Shown here: positions 11,401-22,962 of the stretch, one piece after another
Layout of the letters: each line of letters starts with the position of its first letter
Numbering within the stretch: the stretch's first letter is position 1
DNA from: Haliclona indistincta
Taxonomy: Eukaryota; Porifera; Demospongiae; Haplosclerida; Chalinidae
Length of the DNA stretch: 64,000 nt
Direction of reading: 5' to 3'
NCBI GenBank assembly: GCA_964017065.1
Contig: OZ024788.1
Span: forward strand, 8,031,202-8,095,201
Program-made: the position numbers and the translations under genes
Notes under the pieces: model-generated
What the model saw: only the letters and a program-made list of their open reading frames with translations
Told to the model about the DNA's origin: nothing
Databases searched by the model: none

Positions 11401-12926
11401 AATGTAGTACATAATCTCAGGTAAGGTTACGGGATACACCACACCCACTCACGAGCGAGCAGAAATGGTTGTCTGAAAAAACTCTCGTAACATCTCGCAT
11501 GTTGGTTTGGCTGAACAAAGCATCGCATATCCAGTCAGAGCAAAGATTGCGCTTTGTCCTTTGCAAAAAGACGTGCTACCATAGTGCGTTACGAAATGCA
11601 CGAAGCAACAAGCGGCTTCGTGGACTAAGAAATTAACAATCTTCCCACTCTGTAGACTTAGTATGCAGCCAGGGTTCTTGCTAGTCAGTTTTTGAATTGA
11701 TCACTCCATTTGGTTTTACCCAGATTCAGGGTTCAAATCACCTGTGCTCCATTTGGGTATTAGGATAAGTAGGTGTTTTTACATGTGTATAAACAAGTAA
11801 TCATCTTCTATCCACTGGGACAGGCATTTAAGGTGACGGGTAACAGTTGTGCCCACGCAAATCCCACCGCCCTCAATGCCCACGCAAATCATAGACTCTA
11901 ACCGCGAACTGCCCCACATGCGTGGGCAATTCGCGGTTAGAGTCTATGGTAGTAGTGATCTGGGAAGCAGTTGTAAAACGGAGTGCCAAATTTTAGCCAG
12001 AATGTAAGCAAGTAATCGCTTTAACTAGGTTAATGCAGTTGTACAATCGTAGGCGGAGGGCAGCGGACTATAAACTTGGCTGAGAGTTTCTTTGTTTGTA
12101 AGTTATGGGTCGAAATGTCGTGAAAAGGCTGTAAAATGGCGAGCGTTTCAAGACTATTTTGCGTTTTACTCAGAGCCAGTCGCTCAGACGTCCAAGTTAA
12201 TAGTCTACTGCCCTCCGGAGGATGCTAACCCATCAGTAGACGATGGACTCTGTAGCGACACTGTTACAGCGCGAGCGAAAAGTGGCACCCCGTTTTGCAG
12301 TTTACTATCTCTCCAATTGTGCCTGCTGTCGCCGAGTTGCGTAGTACCCAGCGTTGAATATAGCTCAAGAGAGAAAGAACAGTGTTTAGCGTCTTCATTG
12401 ATGGCCTTCACAGCGCTCTAGCGTGTTCATATTTTGCACAGTGCATAAAAACATTTTTGTGAATATTAATTAGGCGAACTGTTACCCGTCACCTTAAGTG
12501 GTATATTAAATAGTGATTGTATGGTGTGGTGTGGGTATAACGGCTACTGATCTCATTTCACTTCCTTTTCCTAGCAAGAACCCTGCATGCAGCTAGATAC
12601 AGCGGTTTTCCTGCTTCTTGCAATAGTATAAAGCGTAGATCGTAGAGCGTCACCTCGTGCACTAATGTGTGAAGGCATTGTTATCTTATTCACACGATGG
12701 AGGATGATCAAAGACTTCACACATTAGTGCATGAGGTGACGCTCTACGGTTTACGCTCTATTGTTTTTTTTCATAAAAGGCTCTACAGTATGTTTATAAC
12801 TGTGATAAAACTGAACATATTTTTATATTGTATTGTTTTGGTACAGATTCAGGATGGAGTTTTCTACGCCTCATAATGGACCTGGCTGTTCAGGTGCTCT
12901 CAACTGATGGTGCACTATACACTCAG
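8489..12926 (+). CDS. SMS: Spermine synthase, ten visible exons, 3' end missing
   Basis: Aminopropyltransferase that converts spermidine to spermine using decarboxylated S-adenosylmethionine; cytosolic. Exons: 8489-8676, 8726-8822, 9044-9102, 9153-9236, 9410-9501, 9560-9646, 9702-9769, 10463-10570, 10880-10991, 12847-12926. All junctions are GT-AG and phase-compatible and give 325 residues. Landmarks in order: the animal SMS N-terminal domain (exons 1-3), PYYPTDDQRLHQYNI, LVLDNDINIGESDEVYAQAI, HGKTVLILGGGDCG, VLEMCKKYLRGVCGD, VQDCVPLL and FDYVISDLTAAPIS; the aspartates expected for catalysis in the last two are present. Odd: the cofactor motif normally GGGDGG reads GGGDCG. About 40 C-terminal residues are absent; the last exon may lie in the N gap or be lost to the insertions after 12926. 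Introns 7 and 9 carry transposons. Confidence 0.9.
9782..10331. mobile_element. MITE in spermine synthase intron 7 (550 bp)
   Basis: Ends TACCGTATAG and CTATACGGTA are inverted repeats and the subterminal regions (GATATTTTCGACGG versus CCAGTCGAAAATA) are also inverted. A further hairpin, TTTCGATCAGCAGTTGTTGATCGAAA, lies near the right end. Non-coding; wholly intronic. Confidence 0.65.
11832..12493. mobile_element. TTAA-flanked element (662 bp) in spermine synthase intron 9
   Basis: Perfect 17-bp terminal inverted repeats, GGTGACGGGTAACAGTT and its inverse, lie directly between TTAA at 11828-11831 and 12494-12497. Inside is a second hairpin at 11887-11948 (CATAGACTCTAACCGCGAA and its inverse). 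An open stretch of about 109 codons inside it has no similarity I recognise. Same TTAA/GGTG type as the elements at 472 and 62441. Confidence 0.75.
12632..12757. mobile_element. Short palindromic repeat (about 126 bp) in spermine synthase intron 9
   Basis: GTAGAGCGTCACCTCGTGCA is mirrored by TGCATGAGGTGACGCTCTAC. Probably a miniature inverted-repeat element; no target duplication determined. Confidence 0.55.
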
Positions 12927-13244
12927 GTATATTCATTGATTGAATGAAATTTTCCTTACCCACTCTTTATATTTTCTGGTTTTAACTAATTTTATTCATG
13001 CTTGTGTTACCCATTAAATACCTATCACTATGTGAGGGTCCGCCAATGGTTTTATACAGAGGTAGGGGTGCCCTGAGATTCTCCATCTAGCATAAATGTC
13101 TAAGTTTCTCCCAATCGACAGTTACTGTATTGTTACTTGGTGAAATGTGTCATTTTTCAATAATTCAATAATAATTCTCATTAATTTAGCCAGATCATTG
13201 TCACTAATCCTTTTACGCAGTCGTATTTTGACCATTTTCATGCT

Positions 13245-14760
13245 GCTTTGTAAAATATCAGACCATACTAACTGTGTCAACTTTTAGGGCTATTACTTTG
13301 TCAGTCACCGCAGTTGGTTGTCTAGGAACAGGCGGACATGTATTTTGGATCGCTCCTTGAGAAAGGTTTTTATAGCTAATAGTAATAGCTCCAGGCAGTT
13401 TATGTGGAGGTGATTCTCCTCGCTGGACCAAGGCCCTCCTGTCCGGATCCTCTGTGAGGACGCGCCCCAACCTGTGTGAGAAGCATCTGATTCTATCGTC
13501 AAATCTGGATCTCCCTGAAGCAGGCTTTTGCCATTCCACTCCAGTGCATGGTCTGCCCACCAGGATAGGTCTTCCCTGGCTTGCCTCGAGAGAGGACAGT
13601 GGCTCTCGTGCAACTGATTACCGCAATACAAAGCCCTCGCTAAATCCGCCTGTAACACCCTGCAATAGAGGGGGCTAGCTCAAACGCCTGGGCGACTGCA
13701 TTGTACTTTCCCAAGAGCGTGACACGACTCTTGCAATGGGAGTGGTTAGCGCCTTCAATAGGGCTGTCACTTCTGCCCTCAGCTTCTTTAGCTTTTGCCA
13801 GGGGAATTCGAGCTCCATGGAGCGGGAATCTACAGGAATTTTAACCTCTGTGACGGGTCTCTCGCTGTTTTGGTTCAATGCACAATTAAGCCCAAGGCTT
13901 CCAATAGAGACTCTAGCGCTTGGGTGGGATCTCTCACTAGCTCTTCCGTCTCCGCCATTACCAGAACATCGTCTATATATGCCACTAGCCGTACTCCGAG
14001 CTCTCTGAGCAGAGTTATTGCTGGCTTCAGGGTCTTGGTAAAGACCTATGGAGCACTGGACAGGCCAAATGGCAGGCAATTGAACTGAAATAGACGATCC
14101 TGTGCGGAGAAACGGAGGACCTTCCTGTCCTCCTCGTGTATTGAAATCATAAAATAGGCATCCTTTAAATCCACTTTCGTCATCCAGTCGTTCTCTCCAT
14201 CTTGAAGTGGTGGGCTGGAATAAATTTGTTGAGGCATTTGAGATCTATTACTGGTCTTATGTCTCCGCCCTTTGAGAACCAAAAAACTATTGAATAGAAA
14301 CCCTTCCCCTGTTCTGACTTGGGCAGTTCCATGATCGCTCTTTTCTCGACAATTTCCTCTAGAACCAAGACCTGTTCTTGGCTGGAGGTCACGCCCATCC
14401 TCGGTGGGTGTGTCTGGGTAGGGTGGCTTAGGAATTCTATCCTGTAACCCTGAATTGTGTCCAAGACCCATTTGTCTGATGTGACATGTACATGTAGCCA
14501 ATTCTCTCTGAGATGTGCTAGTCGGCCTGCTACGAGACCGTTCGTTAGAGCTCTCTGAGCTAATATCCCTCTTTTTGCTAGCAAGTTGACAGTTAGACAT
14601 GTTCATGGAACAACTGTCTTTTTCACTTCCATAATAGGCATGTGTGGAAATCTGTCCACTACTGGCATGCATGAGTTCACATGTCCTACTTGCGAGTGGC
14701 TTGCTTCTTGCGCTGCCACGGGCTCCTGCTGCCTCGGCTGGAGTAGCCACCGCCCAGGGT
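13245..14760 (-). mobile_element. DIRS-like retrotransposon relic (reverse transcriptase and RNase H)
   Basis: On the minus strand, in two or more shifted frames, the order is: SDKWVLDTIQGYRIEFLS, KGFYSIVF, a DIRPVIDLKCLNKFI block and VDLKDAYFMISIHEEDRK followed by FNCLPFGLSSAP (about 14560-14046), then an RNase H segment with ESDASHTGWGA, RTGGPW and HINCLELLLLAIKTFL (about 13520-13320). The VL(D/N)TIQGYRIEF entry and the RNase H layout are those of DIRS/Ngaro-type elements. Frame breaks between blocks show that it is dead. No tyrosine recombinase, gag or terminal repeats are seen, so it is truncated at both ends. It lies after the last visible spermine synthase exon. Confidence 0.8.
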
Positions 14761-15613
14761 TTTTAATAAGAATTTTGACAGTGCATAAATTTGGCCCAAA
14801 GTTCTAGTCTATGTGTGTCGATCAAAATCACAAAACAAATTTACAAAACTGTATTGATAGCAAAAGATAAAAAATCAAAATTAAAAAAAATTGCCAACTA
14901 GTCAGTCACTGTCTGAATCAGGATAGCGAGGTTTCTGTACAACATATTTTCTTTGTTTCAATTCATTCCATTTTATATGCCATTCGTAGCGGGAAATCGT
15001 GTGTCACTGGAGACTTTAGCCATAGTCGTAGAAGCTGGTCAAGATGAGTTGCACTTTGTCTGTTCCTGGATTTAGGATTCGTCCATCTTCAAAGTCGACC
15101 CAAGGGAATAGTAACTATCGCAGTAAGAATTTCCAGCTCTAGTGTCGATCATGTCGTGACGGGTGGCTTGGTTCGCTGACTTCGCTCTCGTTGTTTCCAA
15201 TACTACTAGACACTGATGAGGAGCCAGATGAATCAAAATAATGATCCAGTCGGCGAACATCGGTTACGGCTACACGTGCTTTATTGCACAGCTTTCTTGC
15301 TCATGGCTAGCAGCACAGCATGTCTAGTCACGTGATCAATAAAGGTCAATTTATTAATATAAATTATTGCGTGTATAGTTCGCAGAAGGGCACTTTAAAG
15401 GTATTTTAAGTATATGCGTGGGCGGAATCAAAGGCACCGTGCTTCCTGTAAATCACACGTATTTCGTGAGCCCCGCCCACCGTACAATATCAGCGTTCAA
15501 TATGCCCATATTGAACGTGCTTTAATTCCCATATATCATGCTGACATTTGCATAAAATTAGCATAAACATAAGCATTAGCATAAACATAAGCAAAAACAG
15601 AATTTTTTTTGTG
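14761..15613. other. No gene seen
   Basis: Unique AT-rich sequence with short inverted repeats (for example GTTCAATATG/CATATTGAAC near 15500). No conserved coding exon recognised. Confidence 0.4.
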
Positions 15614-15795
15614 TTAGTAGTTGATATTGATAGTACAGCCACTCATGGTTCCAGAAAAGGCTGCTAGTGTCTTGTTCAGCTTGTCTTGAGCAACACGAGG
15701 GGTATCCTTGTCTTCTTTAACACCACACTCAGCAACTCTCTCCTCCATATTCTCACAAAAGTTTTTCTCCAAATTGCCATGCCCACAGCTTGCAA
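15614..15795 (-). CDS. Possible terminal exon of an unknown minus-strand gene
   Basis: An open frame on the minus strand runs from a plausible acceptor (TGCTGCTCAG at 15796-15805) to a TAA at 15614-15616. The product includes EERVAECGVKEDKDTPRVA and ends SGTMSGCTININY. The composition looks coding, but no family is recognised and no upstream exon was found. It could equally be chance open sequence. Confidence 0.3.
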
Positions 15796-16688
15796 CTGAG
15801 CAGCAGAAGTATGCTCATATTGACGTAAACCTTTTGTCAGAGATTGCATGCACATCTACTGAGTTTGTTCTTATACTTGTATATTCTTGTATTTTTAAAA
15901 ACAGTTTCATGTATATAATTGTATGTATTTCAAAATTTCTTGTATGTATTGTATTTATTTTCCCAAACCAAACCTTATAATTTAAAAGAAATTTTCATGT
16001 ATTGCATAATTTTGTCATGTATTTGATTTGGCTCATTGCAAAAAGTGATTACTTGATGAAAACAAGTTTCCCTATTTGCCACTACAGTGTTCCACACGAA
16101 GAGAAGCAAAAATCTTTTTTTACATTTTGGTTCATATCACTGGAACCAAGTGTCCTATGATCATGTTGCAGGTACCATTATGATCCTCTATTCTTACTGA
16201 ACACCCTGGTTCATATGGCTTCGCGTCACGTGACGTAGGCGTGTCACAACATGGCGGCGTATCACACCCACTGGAATGACAGTTTTAGGTTAGGATTTCC
16301 AGAACTACTGCTAGTTAAGATTTCTTAAAGCTGCATTACAACTATCACCTAGGGCTCTAACCTCTGGGCAAGTGTCCGGCTTGAACTAGCGTTAGTTCGG
16401 CAACGGGAACCAAAAGATGGATTTCGTGACAAGCCAAAACTTTAGGTACGGGAAATCCGATTCCGTGTGAGTTAAGCTCCAATACTTGGAGACTGCACAG
16501 CCAATACATCCATCCACACTTTGCCGCACACTAAGCGTCCCTAGAAATGTTCACAGCGACAAACGAGACTCTTCTCTGCACGAGTGCCGTTTTCTTGCCG
16601 CCATCTTGCGATTTTAATGGGTTTTGTGATGTCACACGTTGGTTATGAGCATGTGTTGCATCATAACTATTACACTGATTCAATGTGT

Positions 16689-16888
16689 NNNNNNNNNNNN
16701 NNNNNNNNNNNNNNNNNNNNNNNNNNNNNNNNNNNNNNNNNNNNNNNNNNNNNNNNNNNNNNNNNNNNNNNNNNNNNNNNNNNNNNNNNNNNNNNNNNNN
16801 NNNNNNNNNNNNNNNNNNNNNNNNNNNNNNNNNNNNNNNNNNNNNNNNNNNNNNNNNNNNNNNNNNNNNNNNNNNNNNNNNNNNNNNN
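16689..16888. other. Assembly gap (200 N)
   Basis: A round run of 200 Ns, usually meaning a gap of unknown true length. It may hold the missing last exon of spermine synthase and the 5' exons of the gene at 16952-18109. Open frames reported across it are meaningless. Confidence 0.99.
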
Positions 16889-16951
16889 ATACGACTGTAA
16901 GATAACTATCATTGTTATAATTATTATGATCAAGGCATTTTGTCATTACAG

Positions 16952-17207
16952 ACACAAAATGTCATTTTATGCCACTGGTGACTTTCAAAGGGCCCAAGGT
17001 ATAGTGTGTCAGCACTGTACTAACTTAAGTGCATAACTCTCTCTCTCTCTCTCTTGTCTGTTTCTAGGGACCTGATCCAGCCCTTGTTCCTCTAATGAAT
17101 CCCAATGGCTCAAGACTTCGTGTACACTTTCTCGACAAAGAGCAGGTATGACCCTCAAGCATTTGCGTTTCCCACCCACCCACTCACTCCCTCCCCCTCT
17201 CTCTCTT

Positions 17208-17246
<39 letters not shown>

Positions 17247-18109
17247 CTCCCTCCCTCTCTCTCACTCCCCCTCTCTCTCTCTCCCTCCCTCTCTTTCTTC
17301 CTCCCTCTCTTCCTCATTCTCTTCCTCCCTCTCTCACTCCCTCTCTCACTCCCTCCCTCTCTTCCTCCCTCTCTCACTCCCTCTCTCACTCCCTCCCTCT
17401 CTTCCCCCCTCTCTCTCTCTCTCTCTCTCTCCCGCCCTCCCTCCCTCTCTCTCACTCCCCCTCTCTCTCCCTCTCTCCCTCCCTCCTTCTCTTCCTCCCT
17501 CCCTCTCTCACTCCCTCTCTCACTCCCTCTCTCACGCCCTCCCTCTCTTCTTCCCTCCCTCCTTCTCTAGGCATCAGATCCCACTGCTCTTATATCTAAG
17601 CTCATGTTTGTTGATCAGATTGTTCTATCTCAACCAACATCTGGTAAGTACCATTATTTTCGCGGCCGGTATATTTTGCAAATTGGAAGCAAAAACATAG
17701 TTTGCGAAAACAATTTCGCGTTTGAGTGCCAGAGCTAAAGCCAACTCCATCTCCCAGTTTTGGCAACAGCACTTTTTACGAGAGCAATATCATTCGCGGA
17801 AACAGTTCATTGAACCTGGTACCACCTGGTGCTGTAAATTTGGTGGTTGTCTTAATTCGTCACTACACGACGAATGCATAATCATGTATGTAGAAGGCGC
17901 TTTGTACAAATCACGCAATGTGGTGTATATGATAAAAGAACGTTTTATATTGCTGTGTGATCTCTTGTTGTACAGGTCAGCTGCCACACCTCTCCTCCTC
18001 CTCCTCCTCTCCATCACTCCTTCCCCTACTAGTGTGTGTGCTGAATCTTGTCGAGATGCCCGAGGTGATCGATCAACTAGTCAAGCGATATCAGAGTCTC
18101 TTCCTTTAG
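16952..18109 (+). CDS. 3' exons of an unrecognised gene
   Basis: Four exons join in frame with GT-AG introns: 16952-16998, 17068-17145, 17571-17643 and 17976-18109 (TAG at 18107-18109). The peptide reads through KCHFMPLVTFKGPK, GPDPALVPLMNPNGSRLRV, ISKLMFVDQIVLSQPTSG and VCVLNLVEMPEVIDQLVKRY, ending QSLFL. The third and fourth exons are separated at a phase-1 junction (G/GT). A CT-rich low-complexity tract fills the second intron. The 5' part would lie in or before the N gap. The peptide has the look of a conserved cytosolic protein but I cannot name it. The exon at 19632 starts with the same phase and could be an alternative downstream exon. Confidence 0.5.
17170..17570. repeat. CT-rich low-complexity intron tract
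   Basis: Nearly pure pyrimidine sequence built of CTCCCTCT and (CT)n units. The long Leu/Ser/Pro frames across it and their Arg/Glu mirror frames are artefacts. Confidence 0.9.
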
Positions 18110-19631
18110 CACAAGTTACACTTTTGGGCACATTTTTAACTATCACAATATCAGAAGTAGTTTGAGATACTGAGACAGCATAAGAATAGTATTTTTATCA
18201 TTGGAACATGTTAAAATATCTCAGTCATAGAAAAGTTTTACTAACAGTGTCTTGTGTCAATCAATCTCATCGCGTCTCCTTCTTCCTACCGTGAGATCAA
18301 ATGTGGTGCTCAGTTGTTATCCACGGGTATTTTGAAGAAGGAATAGCCTATTTCACACTCGTATAGTATAGGTATATCTTATACCAGAGCGCACATTCAC
18401 TCACAGAGTCATGTTGAAATGAATAGCTTGTGCATCAGGTCTTATTGTCTAGAACTATCTTGTCCCCTAAAGTTTTCCTCGTCACGTGCTTTGCCCCTTG
18501 CAGCAATTTTAAAGAGACGCTATCTTTTACATGAAGCCTTTTTCTGGTTGACTTGCCCCAAAATTAATGCATTTACATTCTCTGACTTTATTGTTGCCTG
18601 GACGAGACCACATTCTATACAATGTAATTCCTGGATTAAGTATGTCAATATCATTTACATGTGCACAGTAAGAATACTAACAAGCAATCACGTACTCCCG
18701 AAATCCGGGTTCATTCTGGACCAGATTGATTTTGCCCATGTAAAAAGGAATGATTTGCAAATCAGTCCTATGTTGTTGTATTTTAGTCCCACACATCTTT
18801 TGGCTCAATGGTTGTTCAATAGTGGCTTACATACTGCTTTTTATTCGTTGTACTGAAAACAAAAGTGCTTGAAAAGAGTTGTTCACAGTGAGATATATTC
18901 ACTGTATTGTGTTTGAATGTGTCATAGTCACTGACAGTTCTGTATTTATCATACATGTACACCGGAAACTTGTTTTTTTTCTCGTTACAAAAATTCAGTA
19001 AATTTTATCGGGACCTAAATTTCACGTTTGTAAAGAGTGCAATACAAAATTTTATTGATTTTTGTCACAAACAAAATTCTACCCCATAATGCACATGAAA
19101 TTCAGAAAAATACCAGCTCTAGAGTATTTCCAAAGCTTGACTCAGCCCATGAAGATGGAGTATATCCATTAGCACTCTGTATTTGACAAGTAAAGGGGCT
19201 CTTGACCCCAATTAACCCTCAGGCTACTGGGTGAGTGCTGCATCTCTTTCATGCTTACTAATAATCTTGTATAGCCGCCGCTTAGGATTGATGAAAAATC
19301 ATCAAAATTGAATCTACAGGCATTATTTTTACCATTGTCAAACGTTTTGTGTGAACTGGTATTATAAAAGCGATACATACATGTTTGTGTATTCATCGCA
19401 CTATCAGACTTAATAACTAATTCTAGTTTTGATTATGAACAACCAATAAGGGCTTATCAGCTTGATATGCTCTTGACGGAAACAACCTACTATGGTGATG
19501 CTACATACTTCGGTTATTCTATAACCTACTAAGTAAAGTAAAAATGATAAAACTGAAAAGTGTAGGGATGACACTTGGAAAAGTAAAGGAACAAGATGGG
19601 AAGTCTGTGAACATGTTTTGTGTTCCTACAG
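18110..19631. other. No gene seen
   Basis: A 145-codon open frame on the plus strand (18419-18856) shows no recognisable domain, no splice context and ordinary AT-rich composition; I treat it as unassigned. Otherwise unique sequence. Confidence 0.4.
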
Positions 19632-19854
19632 GTTGCAAAAGACACCACCAACAATCTGAACGTCTCTCAGTCAGAGCCTTCGCACTGGTATAATGAGGTC
19701 AATGTTGACTACGAATCTTTCCTTCTTACAGGGGATGCTGCATGGCTACCTGCAAGTTCGACCAGGTGTGAGTATGGCTGCTATTCCAGTGGATGTACTG
19801 AACAATACAAGTGGCCAGAAAACCATCTCTAGTAGTGTTGTATTGGTATACTAA
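19632..19854 (+). CDS. Last two exons of an unrecognised gene
   Basis: A phase-1 acceptor (TTCCTACAG) opens exon 19632-19687; a 44-bp GT-AG intron with a strong pyrimidine tract (CTTTCCTTCTTACAG) leads to exon 19732-19854 with TAA. Joined peptide: KRHHQQSERLSVRAFALG then MLHGYLQVRPGVSMAAIPVD and ending SSSVVLVY. The unspliced reading gives an implausible Cys/Trp-rich tail, which supports the intron. Upstream exons were not found; the junction phase matches the end of the exon at 17643, so this may be the true or an alternative 3' end of that gene. A minisatellite-bearing repeat starts 30 bp downstream. Confidence 0.5.
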
Positions 19855-19881
19855 TACTAAAACTATAACACCTTATACTTA

Positions 19882-20268
19882 TAGCTGCTGCTGCTGCTGC
19901 TGGGTAGCTGCTACTAGCCTGTGCTTCCATAGCACTGTTGCTATGATCTGCTGCTGCTGAATAGCTGCCTCTAGCCTGTGCTTCCATAGCACTGTTGCTA
20001 TGATCTGCTGCTGCTGGATCGTGAGCTACCACTAGCCTGCGCTTCGATAGCACTGTTGCTATGATCTGCTGCTTGCCTGCATGTTCCATGGATCTGCTGG
20101 TCACTTCTACTGTAGCTTGTATTGCATGCTTCTATGATACTGTTTTGATGCTTCCATGGATCTACTGCATTCATGCATACGTGCTGTCATATGCATCTGC
20201 TAATTGCATGCTAGCATACATGCTACTGCACCGAGGCATCTGCACCTTTGGTGCTTTATTATTATGCC
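19882..20268. repeat. Minisatellite-bearing repeat element, copy A
   Basis: Starts in tandem units of about 60 bp (CTAGCCTGTGCTTCCATAGC, then ACTGTTGCTATGATCTGCTG, then CTGCTGGATAGCTGCCA) and ends in a unique tail (CATGTTCCATGGATCTGCTG through GCATCTGCACCTTTGGTGCT). The same tail ends copies at 21630 and 48092. Lacks the left unique segment present in copies B and C. Confidence 0.8.
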
Positions 20269-20311
20269 GAGGTGTGGGCGGAGCCACGAGGCATACAGTA
20301 CAGTAGTCTGT

Positions 20312-20312
20312 T

Positions 20313-20381
<69 letters not shown>
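20312..20381. repeat. (GT)n microsatellite
   Basis: Pure dinucleotide run of about 35 units. Confidence 0.95.
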
Positions 20382-20383
<2 letters not shown>

Positions 20384-20635
20384 GCAATCATGCGTATCTC
20401 AGCAACCGCTTGCTACTAAGCGCTGAAACTTGCAATACAGGTAGATCTCGATAGTTTATGAAAATCAAATTTGACAGATTTGCTATTAAAGCCTTTGTTT
20501 TGAAGTTATGGCGTGATTTGCTAACCTAAACAGCCGTCTTGAGCGCCCGGGCCTACTTCATAGACAAAACTGTCTACAGATGGCTACAGTGCAACTTGAA
20601 GGCTTGATCTGTGATAGTACAGCTCGCGCGACTCC

Positions 20636-21630
20636 ATTGGCAGCAGTGAAACTAGCGAGCGAAAGCGTGTTTGAGTTCACTTAGCTGCTCGACAGGTGAG
20701 CCGGAGCGAGCAGAGCAATTAAGTCACGCCCAGCTACACTTGAGCATTATTCTGTTTGGCTTCAATACAACTTTTGTACAACAGCTTGTACAGTTGCTGG
20801 ATAGCTGCTACTAGCCTGCACTTCCATAGCACTGTTGCTATATGATCTGCTGCTGCTGGATAGCTGTCACTAGCCTGTGCGTCCATAGCACTGTTGCTAT
20901 GATCTGCTGCTGCTGCTGGATAGCTGCCACTATAGCCTGTGCTTCCATAGCACTGTTGCTATGATCTGCTGCTGCTGGATAGCTGTCACTAGCCTGTGCT
21001 TCCATAGTACTGTTGCTATGATCTGCTGCTGCTGGATAGCTGTCACTAGCCTGTGCTTCCATAGTACTGTTACTATGATCTGCTGCTGCTGGATAGCTGT
21101 CACTAGCCTGTGCTTCCATAGCACTGTTGCTATGATCTGCTGCTGTTGCACTAGCCTGTGCTTCCATAGTACTGTTGCTATGATCTGCTGCTGCTGGATA
21201 GCTGCAACTATAGCCTGTGCTTCCATAGCACTGTTGCTATGATCTGCTGCTGCTGCACTAGCCTGCATATATGTGCTTCCATAGTACTGTTGCTATGATC
21301 TGCTGCTGCTGGATAGCTGGATAGCTGTCACTAGCCTGTGCTTCCATAGCACTGTTGCTACTATGATCTGCTGCTGCTGGATAGCTGCCACTATAGCCTG
21401 TGCTTCCATAGCACTAGCTGTTGCTATGATCTGCTGCTTGCCTGAATGTTCCATGGATCAGCTGGTCACTTCTACTGCAGCTTCAGTGCACATTGCGTGC
21501 TTCCATGGAACTGTTTGATGCTTCCATTGATCTACTGCATGCATACGTGCTGTCATATGCATCTGCTAATTGCAGGCTAGCATACATGCTACTGCACCGA
21601 GGCATCTGCACCTTTGGTGCTTCATTCTTT
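20636..21630. repeat. Minisatellite-bearing repeat element, copy B
   Basis: Has the full structure: a unique left part (TTGGCAGCAGTGAAACTAGC through CTTGTACAGTTGCTGGATAG), about eleven variant units of a roughly 55-60 bp minisatellite, and the same unique right part as copies A and C. Units vary by short internal deletions and by TAGTAC/TAGCAC changes. No protein is encoded; alanine- or glutamine-rich frames come from the CTG-rich units. Confidence 0.8.
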
Positions 21631-22281
21631 CTGTGCACCATGCAGTACCAATAATAACTGAGCTGACGTCGGTGTATGCTGCAGCAGCCGTCATCAGTGA
21701 CCAGCAGGCAAGTGTTTCTTAGCACATCAGCTACGTAGACACGCTTGCTACTGGACTGCATCATTCAATGTGAATATTCTGGTGCGCAATGCGCAAGTAA
21801 AGCCAGGGGTGTAGACTGGTTTGAGTGATCGCGTGAATCCCTTATAGGCACGCCCAGCTGAATTCAGTACTGCTAGTATTAGGTGAAACCACTGTATCTG
21901 CATTGTCCAAGCATAGCCTGTCAGTAAGCAGCTAGTCTCATAGCAATATAAGTACAGCTGCAGCTAGCCTATCAGCAGCTCTAGGGTTGAAGGTGTCGTG
22001 CTTGGTTTAGCTCCGATACAGAGGCTAGTTTAAAGCGTAAGGCTACAGGGATTAGAGTATTGATAAAGCAGATGATGAAGATACTTTACTGCAAAAATAA
22101 AAGCAAAAGCACCAAGATAACAATAGATATGAACTGTTTAGTTTGCTTATGAATAATTCAAACATCCTTGAATAAGACGCTAGTCTACAAGGTGGCGCGG
22201 CATGATAATAAATTTGTACGTGTTGTATTGGACTTCCGGTTATTTGGCGTGTCGACTGTAGCTGCCAAGTTCCATATGGAC
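21631..22281. other. No gene seen
   Basis: Unique sequence between the minisatellite element and the large inverted repeat. No exon or element is recognised. Confidence 0.4.
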
Positions 22282-22470
22282 TTGTCATCCGCCTCCTCGC
22301 ACAGGCCGGAAATACCTCCTCGCACAGGCCGGAAATAGTCAGACCTTGTCATCCGCCTACTCCTCGCACAGGCCGGAAATCTCAATCACAGGCCGGAAGC
22401 TTCTATAAAGCTCCACCAAAGGTAGCACTATCTGGAGATTGCTTCAGTGCTTGGAAGATAATTATAGCTG

Positions 22471-22511
22471 ATGCTCCTGTTGCTGGCGCTGCTGTTTAGC
22501 CGTCTTCACGT
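22471..22511 (+). other. Possible signal-peptide first exon in the left arm (mirrored at 28471-28511, minus)
   Basis: ATG followed by a hydrophobic run, MLLLLALLFSRLH, ends at a consensus donor GTAAGT. An identical copy is read from the opposite strand in the right arm. No downstream exon was identified, so this is only a hint of a duplicated gene start. Confidence 0.2.
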
Positions 22512-22891
22512 GTAAGTTATTACCGTACGTACATGTACCTAGTCTCGATTACCCTGCACTGTCTGCTATTCCCCACTGATCAGTCAACACACACCAACAG
22601 TGTGCTAAAATTCTAAATATAATTATACATACTAATGTGTAGTGTATGTTGTGTGTATGCCTCGGTGTATGTTGTGTGTGTACGTGCCTGCATAGATATT
22701 TCAGACGTCCCCAATATCAAAATGCAATGTGTGCATGTACTAATCTATGTACATCATGATTCTACATAGAGCAAGGTTGATTCAATGTGAATAGATGCCT
22801 AGTAGTCGATGTGTAGGCATTAGAGGCTTAAGCATTTTGTTGTGTAGGTCAATATGTGTGTCGTCAATAGCATGACTGTCTATTATCCCTG

Positions 22892-22895
<4 letters not shown>

Positions 22896-22958
<63 letters not shown>
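22896..22958. repeat. (TC)n microsatellite in the left arm
   Basis: Dinucleotide tract; the mirrored right-arm tract at about 28050-28086 is clearly shorter, one of the few arm differences. Confidence 0.9.

Positions 22959-22962
<4 letters not shown>

Noticed and set aside
13258..14750. Host gene with a reverse-transcriptase-like domain, or an endogenous retrovirus
   Set aside because: Motif order and the RNase H type fit a DIRS-like retrotransposon; several frame breaks, no envelope or protease, and no long terminal repeats.
16584..17036. Open frames spanning the N run
   Set aside because: Their middle is undetermined sequence; the ends show no conserved coding pattern apart from the exon starting at 16952.
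17009..17599. Leu/Ser/Pro-rich and Arg/Glu-rich proteins of 140-164 residues
   Set aside because: They read through a pyrimidine-rich intron tract between two good splice sites.
19882..21630. CRISPR-like array of repeated units
   Set aside because: Units of 55-60 bp are contiguous and lack unique spacers of constant length; copies have shared flanks and the DNA is eukaryotic. It is a minisatellite inside a repeat element.
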